This document shows, in pieces, positions 44,366 to 52,953 of a stretch of 64,000 bases of DNA. Under the pieces are notes generated by a model that saw only the letters and a program-made list of their open reading frames with translations, was not told the origin of the DNA and did no database searches. The position numbers and the translations under genes are program-made. The DNA is from Cryobacterium sp. PH31-O1 (GTDB lineage Bacteria; Actinomycetota; Actinomycetes; Actinomycetales; Microbacteriaceae): the NCBI RefSeq assembly GCF_030063455.1, contig NZ_JASITB010000001.1:1-64000 (forward strand), read 5' to 3'. Within the stretch, counting starts at the first letter, position 1. Each line of letters begins with the position of its first letter.

Positions 44366-45514
44366 ATGGTGATCACGACAACACCGTTATCCGACGACCT
44401 GATCACCGGTGCAGCGCACCTCGAAAGCTCTGCCAGCGGAGTCCGACCGCATCGGCTCCCGGCCTGGGTCCGACGCCAGTACCCCGACCCTCAATTGTTA
44501 GCCACGGAGGCGCAACCGTCCGGTGTGCGAATAGTCTTTCGTTCGCGTGCGACCCGAATCCAACTCGTCTCGCATGCCCTCCGGGTGACGTACGCGGGAG
44601 CCGACCGACCTCGGGGCAGGTTTGACCTTATGGTGGACGGGAAGCTGCACAGTACTGACCTTCTTACCGGTGGCGACAATAACCATATAGACCTGTTGAC
44701 TGGGACGAGCGAGATGCGACGGGGCGCATCGCACCTCACGGTCTTCTCCGATCTCCGGGAGAGCGAAAAGAACATAGAGATCTGGTTGCCGCACAACGAA
44801 GTCCTCGAGTTGATTTCGTTGACCACGAACGCTCCGGTCAGCCCGGTTGAGAACCGTGAACCCGTCTGGGTGCACCACGGTAGCTCGATAAGTCACGGCT
44901 CAAACGCCGCAGGGCCTACTGAGATCTGGCCTTCAGTTGCCGCTCTCAACGGGGGCTTTCGGCTTCGCAATCTCGGATTGGGAGGTAGCGCTCTTCTGGA
45001 CCCGTTCATGGCGCGCGTCATCCGTGATGCACCCGCAGACGTCATCAGCGCGAAGCTCGGTATCAACATCGTCAATCTCGATTCGATGCGGCTGCGTGCG
45101 TTCGTTCCGGGTCTGCACGGCTTTCTCGACACCATTCGCGACGGTCATCCGCAGACTCCGATCCTGCTCGTCTCACCAATCTTCTGCGGAATCCACGAGA
45201 ACACTCCCGGACCGGTTTCCGTCGACCTCGCGACGCTCGGAACAGATCACGTGAGATTCACCGCGACGGGAGAAGAAGGCGACACGCGTCTCGGGAGATT
45301 ATCTCTCCGGACGATTCGTGAGGCGATGGAGGCCGCCGTGGCGACGCGAGAGGACCCTCAGCTTCACTACGTCGACGGTCTCGACCTGTATGGGGCAACG
45401 GATGCCGAATTGCTCCCGCTGCCCGACGCGCTCCACCCCGACACCGAAACTCACCGGCTCATCGGTGAGCGCTTTGCGCACCGCCTCAAAGGACTGCGTG
45501 TCGGTACGCCTTGA
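44366..45514 (+). CDS. SGNH/GDSL-type hydrolase
   Basis: 382 residues. An N-terminal beta-sandwich of about 160 residues precedes the SGNH domain: block I is WVHHGSSISHGSNA with the nucleophile Ser, block II Gly in RNLGLGGSALLD, block III Asn-like GINIVN, and the late Asp/His in DALHPDTETH. No signal peptide. Start ATG 44366 has AAAGGAA; an earlier ATG at 44333 overlaps the beta-lactamase stop. Same operon as the beta-lactamase. Likely an esterase on an acylated sugar or drug-like ester. Confidence 0.85.
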   Translation: MVITTTPLSDDLITGAAHLESSASGVRPHRLPAWVRRQYPDPQLLATEAQPSGVRIVFRSRATRIQLVSHALRVTYAGADRPRGRFDLMVDGKLHSTDLLTGGDNNHIDLLTGTSEMRRGASHLTVFSDLRESEKNIEIWLPHNEVLELISLTTNAPVSPVENREPVWVHHGSSISHGSNAAGPTEIWPSVAALNGGFRLRNLGLGGSALLDPFMARVIRDAPADVISAKLGINIVNLDSMRLRAFVPGLHGFLDTIRDGHPQTPILLVSPIFCGIHENTPGPVSVDLATLGTDHVRFTATGEEGDTRLGRLSLRTIREAMEAAVATREDPQLHYVDGLDLYGATDAELLPLPDALHPDTETHRLIGERFAHRLKGLRVGTP

Positions 45515-45541
45515 CTGTGCCCGCAGGGCTCGGACCTCACC
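45511..45541 (+). promoter_or_regulatory. MerR-type promoter 8 (weak)
   Basis: TTGACT, 19-base spacer with TGCCC-GCA-GGGCT, then CTCACC, a poor -10. It overlaps the stop codon of the SGNH gene and precedes the small membrane protein. Confidence 0.5.
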
Positions 45542-45584
45542 CCACACTTGTGCTAACCACGTCGCGAAATAGAAAAGAGGCTTC

Positions 45585-45806
45585 ATGCTGAGAACTACGG
45601 GAACGATACTGGTCGTAATCGGATTCATCATGCTTGCCGGTGCGTGGGCGATTACGGACCCGTTCGTTAATGATGCGAACATCGGCGCCGGGGGACTCGT
45701 CCTGCTCGGCCGCCCGATCGGCGCGATCGGGGTACTGCTTCTGATAATCCACACTGCCCTCAGAATTAGTAGGAGACGGCCGAAAGCGAATAGTGAGCAC
45801 CCTTAG
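45585..45806 (+). CDS. Small membrane protein of the MerR cluster
   Basis: 73 residues with two hydrophobic helices (TILVVIGFIMLAGAWAI and IGAIGVLLLIIHTALRI) and a basic C-terminus. AAAGAGG precedes ATG 45585. Last plus-strand gene of the cluster; no family recognised. Confidence 0.65.
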   Translation: MLRTTGTILVVIGFIMLAGAWAITDPFVNDANIGAGGLVLLGRPIGAIGVLLLIIHTALRISRRRPKANSEHP

Positions 45807-46021
45807 ATAGGCGGCTGTGCGGGCCCGGCGAAAAACAAGGCGGCCACCAGCATCGTGGTCGCGAAAATTGCGGCGCCGAGCGCATCCACCACCCTGCCAA
45901 TGAGCGGGCCCTCGGCGAACGCCCGCAGCCGGTCTGTGAGCAGGGTGAAAGGCATAAGCTGGGCCATGCCGAGCAGAATCAGGCAGATGGTGGGTGGGTT
46001 GAGGTTTTGCAACATGTCCAC
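45803..46021 (-). CDS. Small membrane protein, possibly a frameshifted fragment
   Basis: 72 residues with two hydrophobic helices (ICLILLGMAQLMPFTLL and DALGAAIFATTMLVAALFF). Immediately upstream, another frame reads PVLGLVLLVKAAATVDALRL, also membrane-like, so the two may be halves of one gene split by a frameshift near 46020. It converges on the previous gene with a 4-base overlap of ends. Confidence 0.45.
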   Translation of the reverse strand: MDMLQNLNPPTICLILLGMAQLMPFTLLTDRLRAFAEGPLIGRVVDALGAAIFATTMLVAALFFAGPAQPPI

Positions 46022-46211
46022 TCAGCCGGAGCGCGTCAACCGTAGCAGCGGCCTTGACGAGCAATACGAGGCCCAGCACGGGATGTCTGCTTAACGTCTT
46101 GCCGTCACTCGTGTGGACGGGAACGGGGAACGACTTGCCTGCACGCTCGGTTTGAGTGATATGCCCGTTTTCCTCGCCCAATGGCCACCCTCGCCTGTCC
46201 CGCGATGACGC

Positions 46212-46982
46212 TTACGCAGGCAGAGTGAGGATTTCGGCTCCGTCGTTCGTGATGGCGATCGTGTGTTCAGTGTGTGCTGTTCGACAGCCTGTAAAGCTAC
46301 GGAGTGTCCATCCGTCGGCGTCCGTTATGAGTTCGGCGGTGTCGGCCATGACCCACGGCTCCAGCGCCAGCAGCAACCCGGCACGCAGTTTGTATCCGCG
46401 CCCTGGGCGTCCGTCGTTTGCAACGTGTGGGTCTTGGTGCATTGTGGACCCGATGCCGTGACCCCCAAATTCCATGTTGATCGGGTACCCCGCTGCGTCG
46501 AGGACCGAACCGATGGCGTGAGAGATGTCACCGATCCGGGCTCCGGGGACGGCAGCAGCGATCCCCGCCGTCAATGCTCGTTCGGTTGCGCTGATCATCG
46601 CGATGCTTTCTGAGGGCTGTGTCTCACCCACGATAAAGCTGATCGCAGAATCTGCGGCGAATCCTTCCAGAGACACGGCGAGGTCTAGAGTCAGTAAATC
46701 ACCGTCTGCGAGTGCGTAGTCGTTGGGCATGCCGTGCAGCACGGCGTCGTTGACGGCTGTGCAAATGTAATGGCCGAACGGCCCGCGTCCGAAGGACGGC
46801 GCGTAGTCCACGTAGCAGGACTCTGCTCCGGCTTCGACGATGAGGGTGCGCGCCCACTCGTCGATATCCAGAAGGTTCGTACCGACGGTGCTGCGACTCT
46901 TCAACGTTTGCAAGATCGATGCAACGAGGGCGCCTGTCTCTCGCGCTCGACTGATTTCGGTGGTGTTCAATATCTCGATCAT
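46212..46982 (-). CDS. map: Type I methionine aminopeptidase
   Basis: 256 residues. All metal ligands of the pita-bread fold are visible: LDLAVSLEGFAADSA (two Asp), GGHGIGSTMHQDP (His), LEPW (Glu) and TEHTIAI (Glu), and the substrate-positioning His in FGHYICTAVND. It removes N-terminal Met after deformylation. Lack of an N-terminal zinc-finger extension makes it type Ia. The sequence is divergent (NDAVLHGMP for the usual NEVVVHGIP), which suggests an accessory copy besides the housekeeping enzyme. It is divergent from an XRE regulator. Confidence 0.9.
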   Translation of the reverse strand: MIEILNTTEISRARETGALVASILQTLKSRSTVGTNLLDIDEWARTLIVEAGAESCYVDYAPSFGRGPFGHYICTAVNDAVLHGMPNDYALADGDLLTLDLAVSLEGFAADSAISFIVGETQPSESIAMISATERALTAGIAAAVPGARIGDISHAIGSVLDAAGYPINMEFGGHGIGSTMHQDPHVANDGRPGRGYKLRAGLLLALEPWVMADTAELITDADGWTLRSFTGCRTAHTEHTIAITNDGAEILTLPA

Positions 46983-47012
46983 TTAGCGTCTCCCAGTATC
47001 AACCAATAACTA

Positions 47013-47041
47013 TACCGGTCATATTATCCCGGTACTAGAAT
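47013..47041 (+). promoter_or_regulatory. Operator and -10 between map and the XRE gene
   Basis: TACCGG (47013-47018) and CCGGTA (47029-47034) form an inverted repeat, directly followed by TAGAAT (47036-47041). The ATG of the XRE gene begins seven bases after this -10, so its mRNA is probably leaderless. Confidence 0.55.
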
Positions 47042-47047
47042 CGGTTT

Positions 47048-47347
47048 ATGGTCAGATTGCCGCTCACCCCCGCCGAGATAGAGCGCGGACGGCACCTCGG
47101 CGCCCTGCTGCGTCAGGCCCGGGGTACGCGCTCGATGCTCGAGGTTGCACTTGAGGCCCGTCTCTCACCAGAAACCATTCGCAAGATCGAAACTGGCCGC
47201 GTGGCAACCCCCGCATTCTCGACTATCGCAGCGATAGCCGATGTGGTCGGCCTATCCTTGGACGGGATGTGGGCCGCGATGACGCAGATAGATGCCACGC
47301 GTTATGTTGCCGACCCGGTACAGACATCGGGATGTCTCCGTCCATAA
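47048..47347 (+). CDS. XRE family transcriptional regulator
   Basis: 99 residues, mostly a Cro/C1-type HTH: LGALLRQARGTRSMLEVALE then LSPETIRKIETGRVATPAFS. The last 20 residues look unstructured. There is no ribosome site, in line with a leaderless transcript. It probably binds the dyad just upstream and controls itself and the divergent methionine aminopeptidase. Confidence 0.85.
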   Translation: MVRLPLTPAEIERGRHLGALLRQARGTRSMLEVALEARLSPETIRKIETGRVATPAFSTIAAIADVVGLSLDGMWAAMTQIDATRYVADPVQTSGCLRP

Positions 47348-47531
47348 AGTTGAGAGAACTCTCAGGAGTCGCGACGTCGACGAGACAACCCAGAAGATTC
47401 GTACCACCCACCGCCACGGGGTGCGGTTTGCCGCCATTGACTTTGATGGTTGCCCCGACGAAGCACGTGCCGGTGACTGTTCTCAGACCAACATTGAGCT
47501 TTGAACTCGTGTCGACGACCATTACGTCGCC

Positions 47532-49190
47532 TCAGACTTCGACGCGTAATGACACTTCGACGGAAGGCACCGATTCCACGGTCGATGGTGCACTGTGTGC
47601 AACCTCTTGTTCGGTCAGCAGGAAGGTAGAAATGGCGCCCATGGCAACTAGCGTGAAGATTGCCAGTCCGAGCAGCCCGGATGCGCTGAGCCAGGTACCT
47701 GTAGCGGCGATCGTCGCCATCAACACAAGGCACGCCGCCGCGGCGAGCGCCCCACGTGATTTCTTGCGGGCATCCGCGGTGACCCGCCAGTGTGCGGTGG
47801 CGAGTGTGACGGCGATGAGCACCACTATGTTCACCGACATGCCAACCCACACGGGGTGGAAACCAAGAAAGAAGCTCGCGGGCGACCAATCGCCGAGCTG
47901 GTACCACAGGAGACCCGCTGCGAAGCCAATGATCATCGATGCATAGGCCGCTCGTCGCGTCGCAACCGGCCAGAAGAACACCGCGAGCACGGGGGCCAGG
48001 GTTGCACCATTACGCAGCGTCCACGCGAGCACATTCCACCAGGCCGACTGCTCCGCGCGTAAGAATGCGAACGCGATCATGAGCACGGTTAGCAACACGA
48101 GCGACCAGCGTGTGTAGCGCACGAGCTGCACTTCAGTAGCACCGGGATGCAGCGCGCCGCCGACATCACGCCCGAGACTCGTCGCGCCGGAGAATTGGCA
48201 CGGTCCGGCCCAGCCGAGTGCGCACGCCCAGACCCCGAGAAAGAACACGCCGGCGAGGGGCGCCGGCAACACCTGCGCAATGTAGGTGGGGACGGCAACG
48301 AGGCCAAGTGCCTGGTTAGGCACTACGATCGCAGCGGCAGTTCCCAGAATCGTTCCTCCGAGAATCAGCGGCAGTCCGAATCCGGCAGCAAGGAAAAGCC
48401 CTTTTTGCCCGTCCTTGGGCGTGCGGCATGACAAGCTCATCTGGAAGGCGGCCTGCGCCAGGAGCACGTTGACGATGAAGGTGCCGAACCAGGCCACGAT
48501 GAGTGTCACACCAATGCTCGACAGGTCGAGCATTCTAGGATTCGTGGACGCGAACTCGGCGAGTCCGGCGAATCCGGGCTTGATTAGGAATGCGGTGATG
48601 CCCACACCGAGCATGGCCACAAAAACGATGCAATTCATGGTCTGGCTAAACGCCACAGCACGCATGCCACCGAACCACAGGTAGACGAGCAGCAGAACCG
48701 CCGTCGCTATGATCGAGGTGTAAATGGAGAGATCCGTGAATGCGTGAAGAGCGGATGCGAAGGCGATAGCCGTGGCGACAGACCACATGGGAAACGCGAA
48801 CGCCGTGATTAAACCAGAGATTATCTGCGCGACTCTGCCAAAGCGCTCTCCGATCATCCCACTGACCGTCACGACGAGCTTCTCCCGCAACGGTTTTACG
48901 AGAAGAAGGGCGATGAGGAGCACCTGCACGGTTTCTGCCACTCCGTACCAGATCGCCGAGATTCCGGTGTGATAGCTCAACTCAAGGATCGCGATGTACG
49001 ACGACCCCGAGAACAGACCGGTGATGCATAGGGCTACGGTGAGTGGACTGAAACTGCGTCCGGCAACGAAAAATCCTCCCTCCGCCTGAGGCCGGCGCAG
49101 AGTGCGCCGCTGAACGATCGTTCCAACGGCCGCCAGAATCACCGTGTAAACGACCGCGAGACCAATCGTCCAGAGGCCAGCATCAGTCAT
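47532..49190 (-). CDS. Sodium:solute symporter family protein
   Basis: 552 residues, 13 or more membrane helices, SSS family: the N-terminal GGFFVAGRSFSPLTVALCITGLFSGSSYI region with its sodium-site helix, then LWFGGMRAVAFSQTMNCIV. The C-terminal part is acidic. Substrate unknown; relatives carry small organic acids, sugars or proline. Its ATG overlaps the OsmC gene stop by four bases. Confidence 0.88.
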   Translation of the reverse strand: MTDAGLWTIGLAVVYTVILAAVGTIVQRRTLRRPQAEGGFFVAGRSFSPLTVALCITGLFSGSSYIAILELSYHTGISAIWYGVAETVQVLLIALLLVKPLREKLVVTVSGMIGERFGRVAQIISGLITAFAFPMWSVATAIAFASALHAFTDLSIYTSIIATAVLLLVYLWFGGMRAVAFSQTMNCIVFVAMLGVGITAFLIKPGFAGLAEFASTNPRMLDLSSIGVTLIVAWFGTFIVNVLLAQAAFQMSLSCRTPKDGQKGLFLAAGFGLPLILGGTILGTAAAIVVPNQALGLVAVPTYIAQVLPAPLAGVFFLGVWACALGWAGPCQFSGATSLGRDVGGALHPGATEVQLVRYTRWSLVLLTVLMIAFAFLRAEQSAWWNVLAWTLRNGATLAPVLAVFFWPVATRRAAYASMIIGFAAGLLWYQLGDWSPASFFLGFHPVWVGMSVNIVVLIAVTLATAHWRVTADARKKSRGALAAAACLVLMATIAATGTWLSASGLLGLAIFTLVAMGAISTFLLTEQEVAHSAPSTVESVPSVEVSLRVEV

Positions 49191-49726
49191 GACCGATTCC
49201 GATCGTTTAAAGTCGAAGCAAATGGCACCGCCGGGAATTGCCAGTGAAGGTCGATCGGGATGTCGGCATCGCGCAGGAGGCTAATGGCAGGACACCGCTT
49301 CTCCACTGCGCGACGAAGCTCGCCGAGTTTAGGCTCTGCGGCGGGCGTGACGATCTGCACCAGAAGGCTGTAATCCGAAAAATGGGGCGAGACATCCGCA
49401 GTGCCGGTGAACCCGCGCACGTCGATATGCGAGCGAGTAAGAGTCTCGATCTGATCGAGACGTATGCCGAGCTCCGTTGCGACCGCCTCGATGGTGACCG
49501 TGATGCAGCCGTTCACCGCACCGGCCAGGAACTCCATCGGCGTGGGCGCATCGTTCTCACCGCCCTTGATGACTGGCTGGTCGATGACGAAGTTAAACTC
49601 GCGGATCGAGATCCGGGTGCGCATCGGCCGCAGCCACGATCCCGACGCGCGCACGGATTTAATCCAGGGGTCGCGGGCAGGCTTTGTCTCCATAGCGGCG
49701 AGCTCAGCATTCGTGAGTTCGGACAT
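49187..49726 (-). CDS. OsmC family protein
   Basis: 179 residues with the OsmC fold: PTPMEFLAGAVNGCITVTIE (helix with the first reactive Cys) and AVEKRCPAISLL with the second Cys. Family members reduce organic or fatty-acid hydroperoxides, or have unknown enzymatic roles. ATG 49726 follows AGGAAATGTCC-like sequence of moderate strength. First gene of an operon with the symporter. Confidence 0.9.
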   Translation of the reverse strand: MSELTNAELAAMETKPARDPWIKSVRASGSWLRPMRTRISIREFNFVIDQPVIKGGENDAPTPMEFLAGAVNGCITVTIEAVATELGIRLDQIETLTRSHIDVRGFTGTADVSPHFSDYSLLVQIVTPAAEPKLGELRRAVEKRCPAISLLRDADIPIDLHWQFPAVPFASTLNDRNRS

Positions 49727-50339
49727 TTCCTACCATCCCATCTGGCAGCGCCGTCGAAATCGGCCGCCGTCTGAACTCAACTCCACAGGGCCGATCCTGC
49801 GCAATCCGTCGCGTAACGCAACTTCATACAGGGCGCGGAAACGCCGCTGAAGTGAGCCCTGGCGGCGACGTGTCATCGGCGTCATCGTTCGGTGCAGGCC
49901 TGCAGCTTTCGGCTAGGTGATACTTATGTCATAAATGGTCCGAATGGAACGGGCGCGCATTCTCATCACTAAGAGTCCGCAGCCCCGCGCTCCTATTGTT
50001 AGGGGACCACCATGCAACCATCCGCTCGCCCGCCCTGTCACGCAGCAGCATTGATCCGGGAGCAGTACGCGAGCGTCGCCGCGGCGGCGACGTCCGCCCT
50101 GCCCACAGCGTCGCGGACCCTGCAAGACGCCGCCGACCGCGGGATCGACGTCACCGACCTGCTCACGCGCACGAAGCGCCGGGCGTCCAAAAATGAGCGC
50201 AGCAGGCTTCGAGCATGACACGTTTTGACCAAGTTGAGTCCGAAGCAGATTCTAAGTCACAGCCGACAGGGAAGCCGTGAACGCGAGTTTTGACATTCGA
50301 GCGGCCGGGAGATCTTCCACTTTCCGGCAAACTGGATTC
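49727..50339. other. Intergenic interval with one possible small ORF
   Basis: A plus-strand frame at 50012-50218 (68 codons; REQYASVAAAATSALPTASR, then LLTRTKRRASKNERSRL) has AGGGGA before its ATG and could be a small basic protein or the end of a lost gene. Nothing else is supportable. Confidence 0.35.
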
Positions 50340-50750
50340 ATGCAGATCCGAGACCTAACTTTGCCAGACATTGAAGAAGCCGCTGCGCTCTGGCACGACG
50401 TGGGACTGACCCGGCCTTGGAATCCGCCCCTTGTTGACCTGCGGCGCGCCCTTGAAAGTTCTGCCTCTACCGTTCTTGGTGGGTTCATTGGTGACAGGTT
50501 GGTTGGCACCGTGATGGTCGGTCATGACGGTCACCGCGGTTGGGTGTATTACCTGGCCATTAATCAGGCACAGCGGGGAACCGGGCTGGGGCAAGAGATG
50601 ATGATCGCTGCGGAAGACTGGCTTCGTGAGCAGGGTGCGGTGAAAGTCCAATTGATGGTCCGCTCAACCAACGAGGCAGTACTCGGCTTCTATGATCACA
50701 TTGGCTATGAAAGCGCCGATGTTCAGGTGCGATCGAAATGGCTGGGCTAA
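50340..50750 (+). CDS. GNAT family acetyltransferase
   Basis: 136 residues from ATG 50340. The acetyl-CoA site is plain in YYLAINQAQRGTGLGQEMM, and the C-terminal VLGFYDHIGYESA completes the fold; similar to the YpeA-type GNAT group. The frame is open 21 codons further up, but without a better start. Substrate unknown. Confidence 0.9.
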   Translation: MQIRDLTLPDIEEAAALWHDVGLTRPWNPPLVDLRRALESSASTVLGGFIGDRLVGTVMVGHDGHRGWVYYLAINQAQRGTGLGQEMMIAAEDWLREQGAVKVQLMVRSTNEAVLGFYDHIGYESADVQVRSKWLG

Positions 50751-50859
50751 CACTCTCCGTTACTGAAATGCTCGCTGGGATTGGTTGCTCACGGCCTCTA
50801 AACGAAAACGACACCACCCAGTCAGCTGGGTTGTCCGGCCTCGTCTTCGGCGACTGACG

Positions 50860-50919
50860 TTCGCCGCAATCAAGCAGATCGCCGAGAATATTTCTGAAAG
50901 TGAGCAAACCCGGTCCTGA
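50860..50919 (+). pseudogene. C-terminal scrap of an SRPBCC protein
   Basis: FAAIKQIAENISESEQTRS then TGA. The first part equals the end of the SRPBCC protein at 55283 (LAAIKQIAESIADR). It sits next to the intact FAD oxidoreductase just as the intact SRPBCC gene sits next to a scrap of that oxidoreductase. Confidence 0.65.
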
Positions 50920-50967
50920 TCGGGTCCTCAGCCTCACAAGGAAGGGTTGCTCGGGCGGCGTTTGAGG

Positions 50968-51915
50968 CTAACTTGCAGCGATCGCGCGCCCGAGCGCGTC
51001 ACCAGACGCCCACGCCGTCGCCACCGAAGACCGGTCACCCCACGCATCCCCACACACGCCGATCCGATCGGACAGCAAAAACGGCTCGGGATGCTGCGCG
51101 GCGGGCCGTGCGAACGTCCAGCGGTGCGCGAACGACCGGGTGGGTGCATCCGTTAGCGACAACATTCGGCCTACCACCCTGGTAACCACGGGGATTGCTC
51201 CGTCGGGGTTGTCGAGATGCTGTCGGGCAAGTGCTGCGCTTGTGTGGGCGACGAGCACCGGCGCACCATCGCCACGACGATCACCATCGTCGGCAAGTGC
51301 GGTGATCTCCGCCACGTCGTTGACGAACGCGGTGTGGAACGGCTGCCAGTCGCGTGCCGCCCACTCCAGCACGACCGCGATACTTGGCTCCCAATTTGAG
51401 CCGTCGTTCAACGCCGCACGCAGTGACGATCCGACGTCGAGCAATCGCCGCGCTTGCGGGTCCGGCATCGCGAGCACGACGGCGTCGTAGCGATGGTTGT
51501 CGGCCTCACCCGCCGCCACGTGTTCGATCGTGACGCCCTGGTGCACGTCGATATCACGCGCCAGGTCGATGAGGAGCTCCCGCAGGCCTGCTGGGGCGGC
51601 GTACCGCATTGGACCGCGGCTGAGACGCTGGATGCCATCGGACCCTGCCACCGAGACCGTGTCGGTCCACGGTCGAGCGAGTCCGCGTTCCAGCCACCCC
51701 GAAACAACGTCACCGAACCCGGTGCCCGGCTCCGCGGTGAAATATGATGCGCCGAGGTCGACCGTTCGTCCGTTGACCGTGCGGCTCGCCATCCTGCCAC
51801 CGGGCTTTCGTCCGCGATCGACGACCCGTGCAACGATTCCGGCGCTACGCAGCGCGTGAGCGCAGGCAAGCCCCGAGATACCCGCTCCGATGATAAGAAC
51901 ATGAGGTTGCGGCAC
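50968..51915 (-). CDS. NAD(P)/FAD-dependent oxidoreductase, renalase-like
   Basis: 315 residues from GTG 51915. The N-terminal FAD motif is IIGAGISGLACAHALRSAG, followed by RGRKPGGRMASR and LGASYFTA, which fit the amine-oxidase/renalase-like group; a C-terminal WTFARPAAQHPEPF and GVCGDAWGDRSSV form the second FAD-binding part. The frame is open to 52017 without a clear ribosome site, so the start is uncertain. Substrate unknown. A 136-bp near-copy of the C-terminal coding region exists at 55783. Confidence 0.85.
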   Translation of the reverse strand: MPQPHVLIIGAGISGLACAHALRSAGIVARVVDRGRKPGGRMASRTVNGRTVDLGASYFTAEPGTGFGDVVSGWLERGLARPWTDTVSVAGSDGIQRLSRGPMRYAAPAGLRELLIDLARDIDVHQGVTIEHVAAGEADNHRYDAVVLAMPDPQARRLLDVGSSLRAALNDGSNWEPSIAVVLEWAARDWQPFHTAFVNDVAEITALADDGDRRGDGAPVLVAHTSAALARQHLDNPDGAIPVVTRVVGRMLSLTDAPTRSFAHRWTFARPAAQHPEPFLLSDRIGVCGDAWGDRSSVATAWASGDALGRAIAAS

Positions 51916-52006
51916 CCAGCCATCATGCCAGATGGGAGCTCCCGGACGTGCTTCGAAATCGCGGCCGGGAGCGATTGACGTCCTGGCGCGAAGCGCATCT
52001 AACTGT

Positions 52007-52320
52007 GGTGCAGGCATCGCGGGCGAGGAGTTGGGCGTCGGCGTTTTGGGCGGTGAGGACGGGCGTGTAGGCGTTGTCGGCGTGGCAACTGGGGCAATGC
52101 TCGCAGATATTGGCGTAGGGGCACGCTTCTTGCGCGGGCGCGCGGAGGCAGTAGCCGCTGGCCATGCGCGCTTTGATGGTCGGTGTTTCCCGCCAGTCCC
52201 CGTGGCTGATATCGACGAAGGGCAAGCGGGGAATGTCGGACCGGAACAGCAGGCGTCGTCGTGGGGCGTCGGGCCATCCCCATTCCGTGATTTCGGTGAA
52301 GAAGTTGGAGATCGCGTGAA
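52007..52320 (-). pseudogene. Fragment of a Tn554-type tyrosine recombinase
   Basis: One minus-strand frame reads AISNFFTEITEWGWPDAPRR and FRSDIPRLP, then directly ETPTIKARMASGYCLRAP and ACPYANICEHCPSCHADN. The Cys-rich part is the C-terminal zinc-like region of Tn554 TnpA/B-type integrases, while the TEWGW part is from the middle. The catalytic segment between them is deleted, and both ends are missing. Confidence 0.65.
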
Positions 52321-52386
52321 TGCGGCGCGCTTAAGCTGCTGGCACTTCGCGCCACCAGCCTTAAGGTCGAGAAGATGCTCGGCGAA

Positions 52387-52953
52387 TCATGTCTTGGGAA
52401 CTAGTTCAAGCACCACGGTTCCGCTTGCAAAATGCTTCACGTTCGAGAGCTGCCAATGTTCTGTGACCCCAAGACCTTCCAGGAGATGCGTGCCATGGCC
52501 GAGTACAAACGGGTAGATCACGACGCAGAGAACATCAACCAACTTGTCTCTCATAAGGATTTGGTCGAGTGGGCCGGTGCCGTACTTGATAATGTTCTTG
52601 CCTGATTGTTTCTTGATCTTTCGAACTTCGTCTGAAATATCGCCCTGAATGACTGTTGCGTTCCAAGACGCTTCGCTGAGGGTCTTGGACGCCACGTATT
52701 TCGGAATGCTGTTCATGCGGTTTACGAAGTCCATCGGGGCGCCTTTGCCCTCGTCTGCCATCTGAAGATAAGCCTGTGAGAAGTTCTCGTACGTCTTTCG
52801 TCCAAGCAGCAGGGCATCGGCCGAGGAGAGCCAACGCTCCTGGTAATCCTGTTCCTCGCTGGAACTGAAATATGGCTCTGCTTCGACCACAATGTCCGGA
52901 TCATCGATTACACCGTCGATGCTCATGAAGGTTATTTCGACAAGTTTTCTCAC
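52387..52953 (-). CDS. Dihydrofolate reductase-like (RibD C-terminal) protein
   Basis: 188 residues. N-terminal KLVEITFMSIDGVIDDPD, the GRKTYENF segment, and the C-terminal GTGPLDQILMRDKLVDVL and LGVTEHWQL match the RibD_C/DHFR-like family of actinobacteria, whose enzymatic role is mostly unknown (an NADPH-dependent reductase). GTG 52953 has GGAG at the right spacing. Lysine content is higher than in its neighbours, a mild sign of transfer. Confidence 0.88.
   Translation of the reverse strand: MRKLVEITFMSIDGVIDDPDIVVEAEPYFSSSEEQDYQERWLSSADALLLGRKTYENFSQAYLQMADEGKGAPMDFVNRMNSIPKYVASKTLSEASWNATVIQGDISDEVRKIKKQSGKNIIKYGTGPLDQILMRDKLVDVLCVVIYPFVLGHGTHLLEGLGVTEHWQLSNVKHFASGTVVLELVPKT

Noticed and set aside
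45537..46181. 214-codon minus-strand ORF
   Set aside because: Runs antisense across the small membrane protein and through two frames; only a short membrane-like piece near its start may be real and is noted with the gene at 45803.
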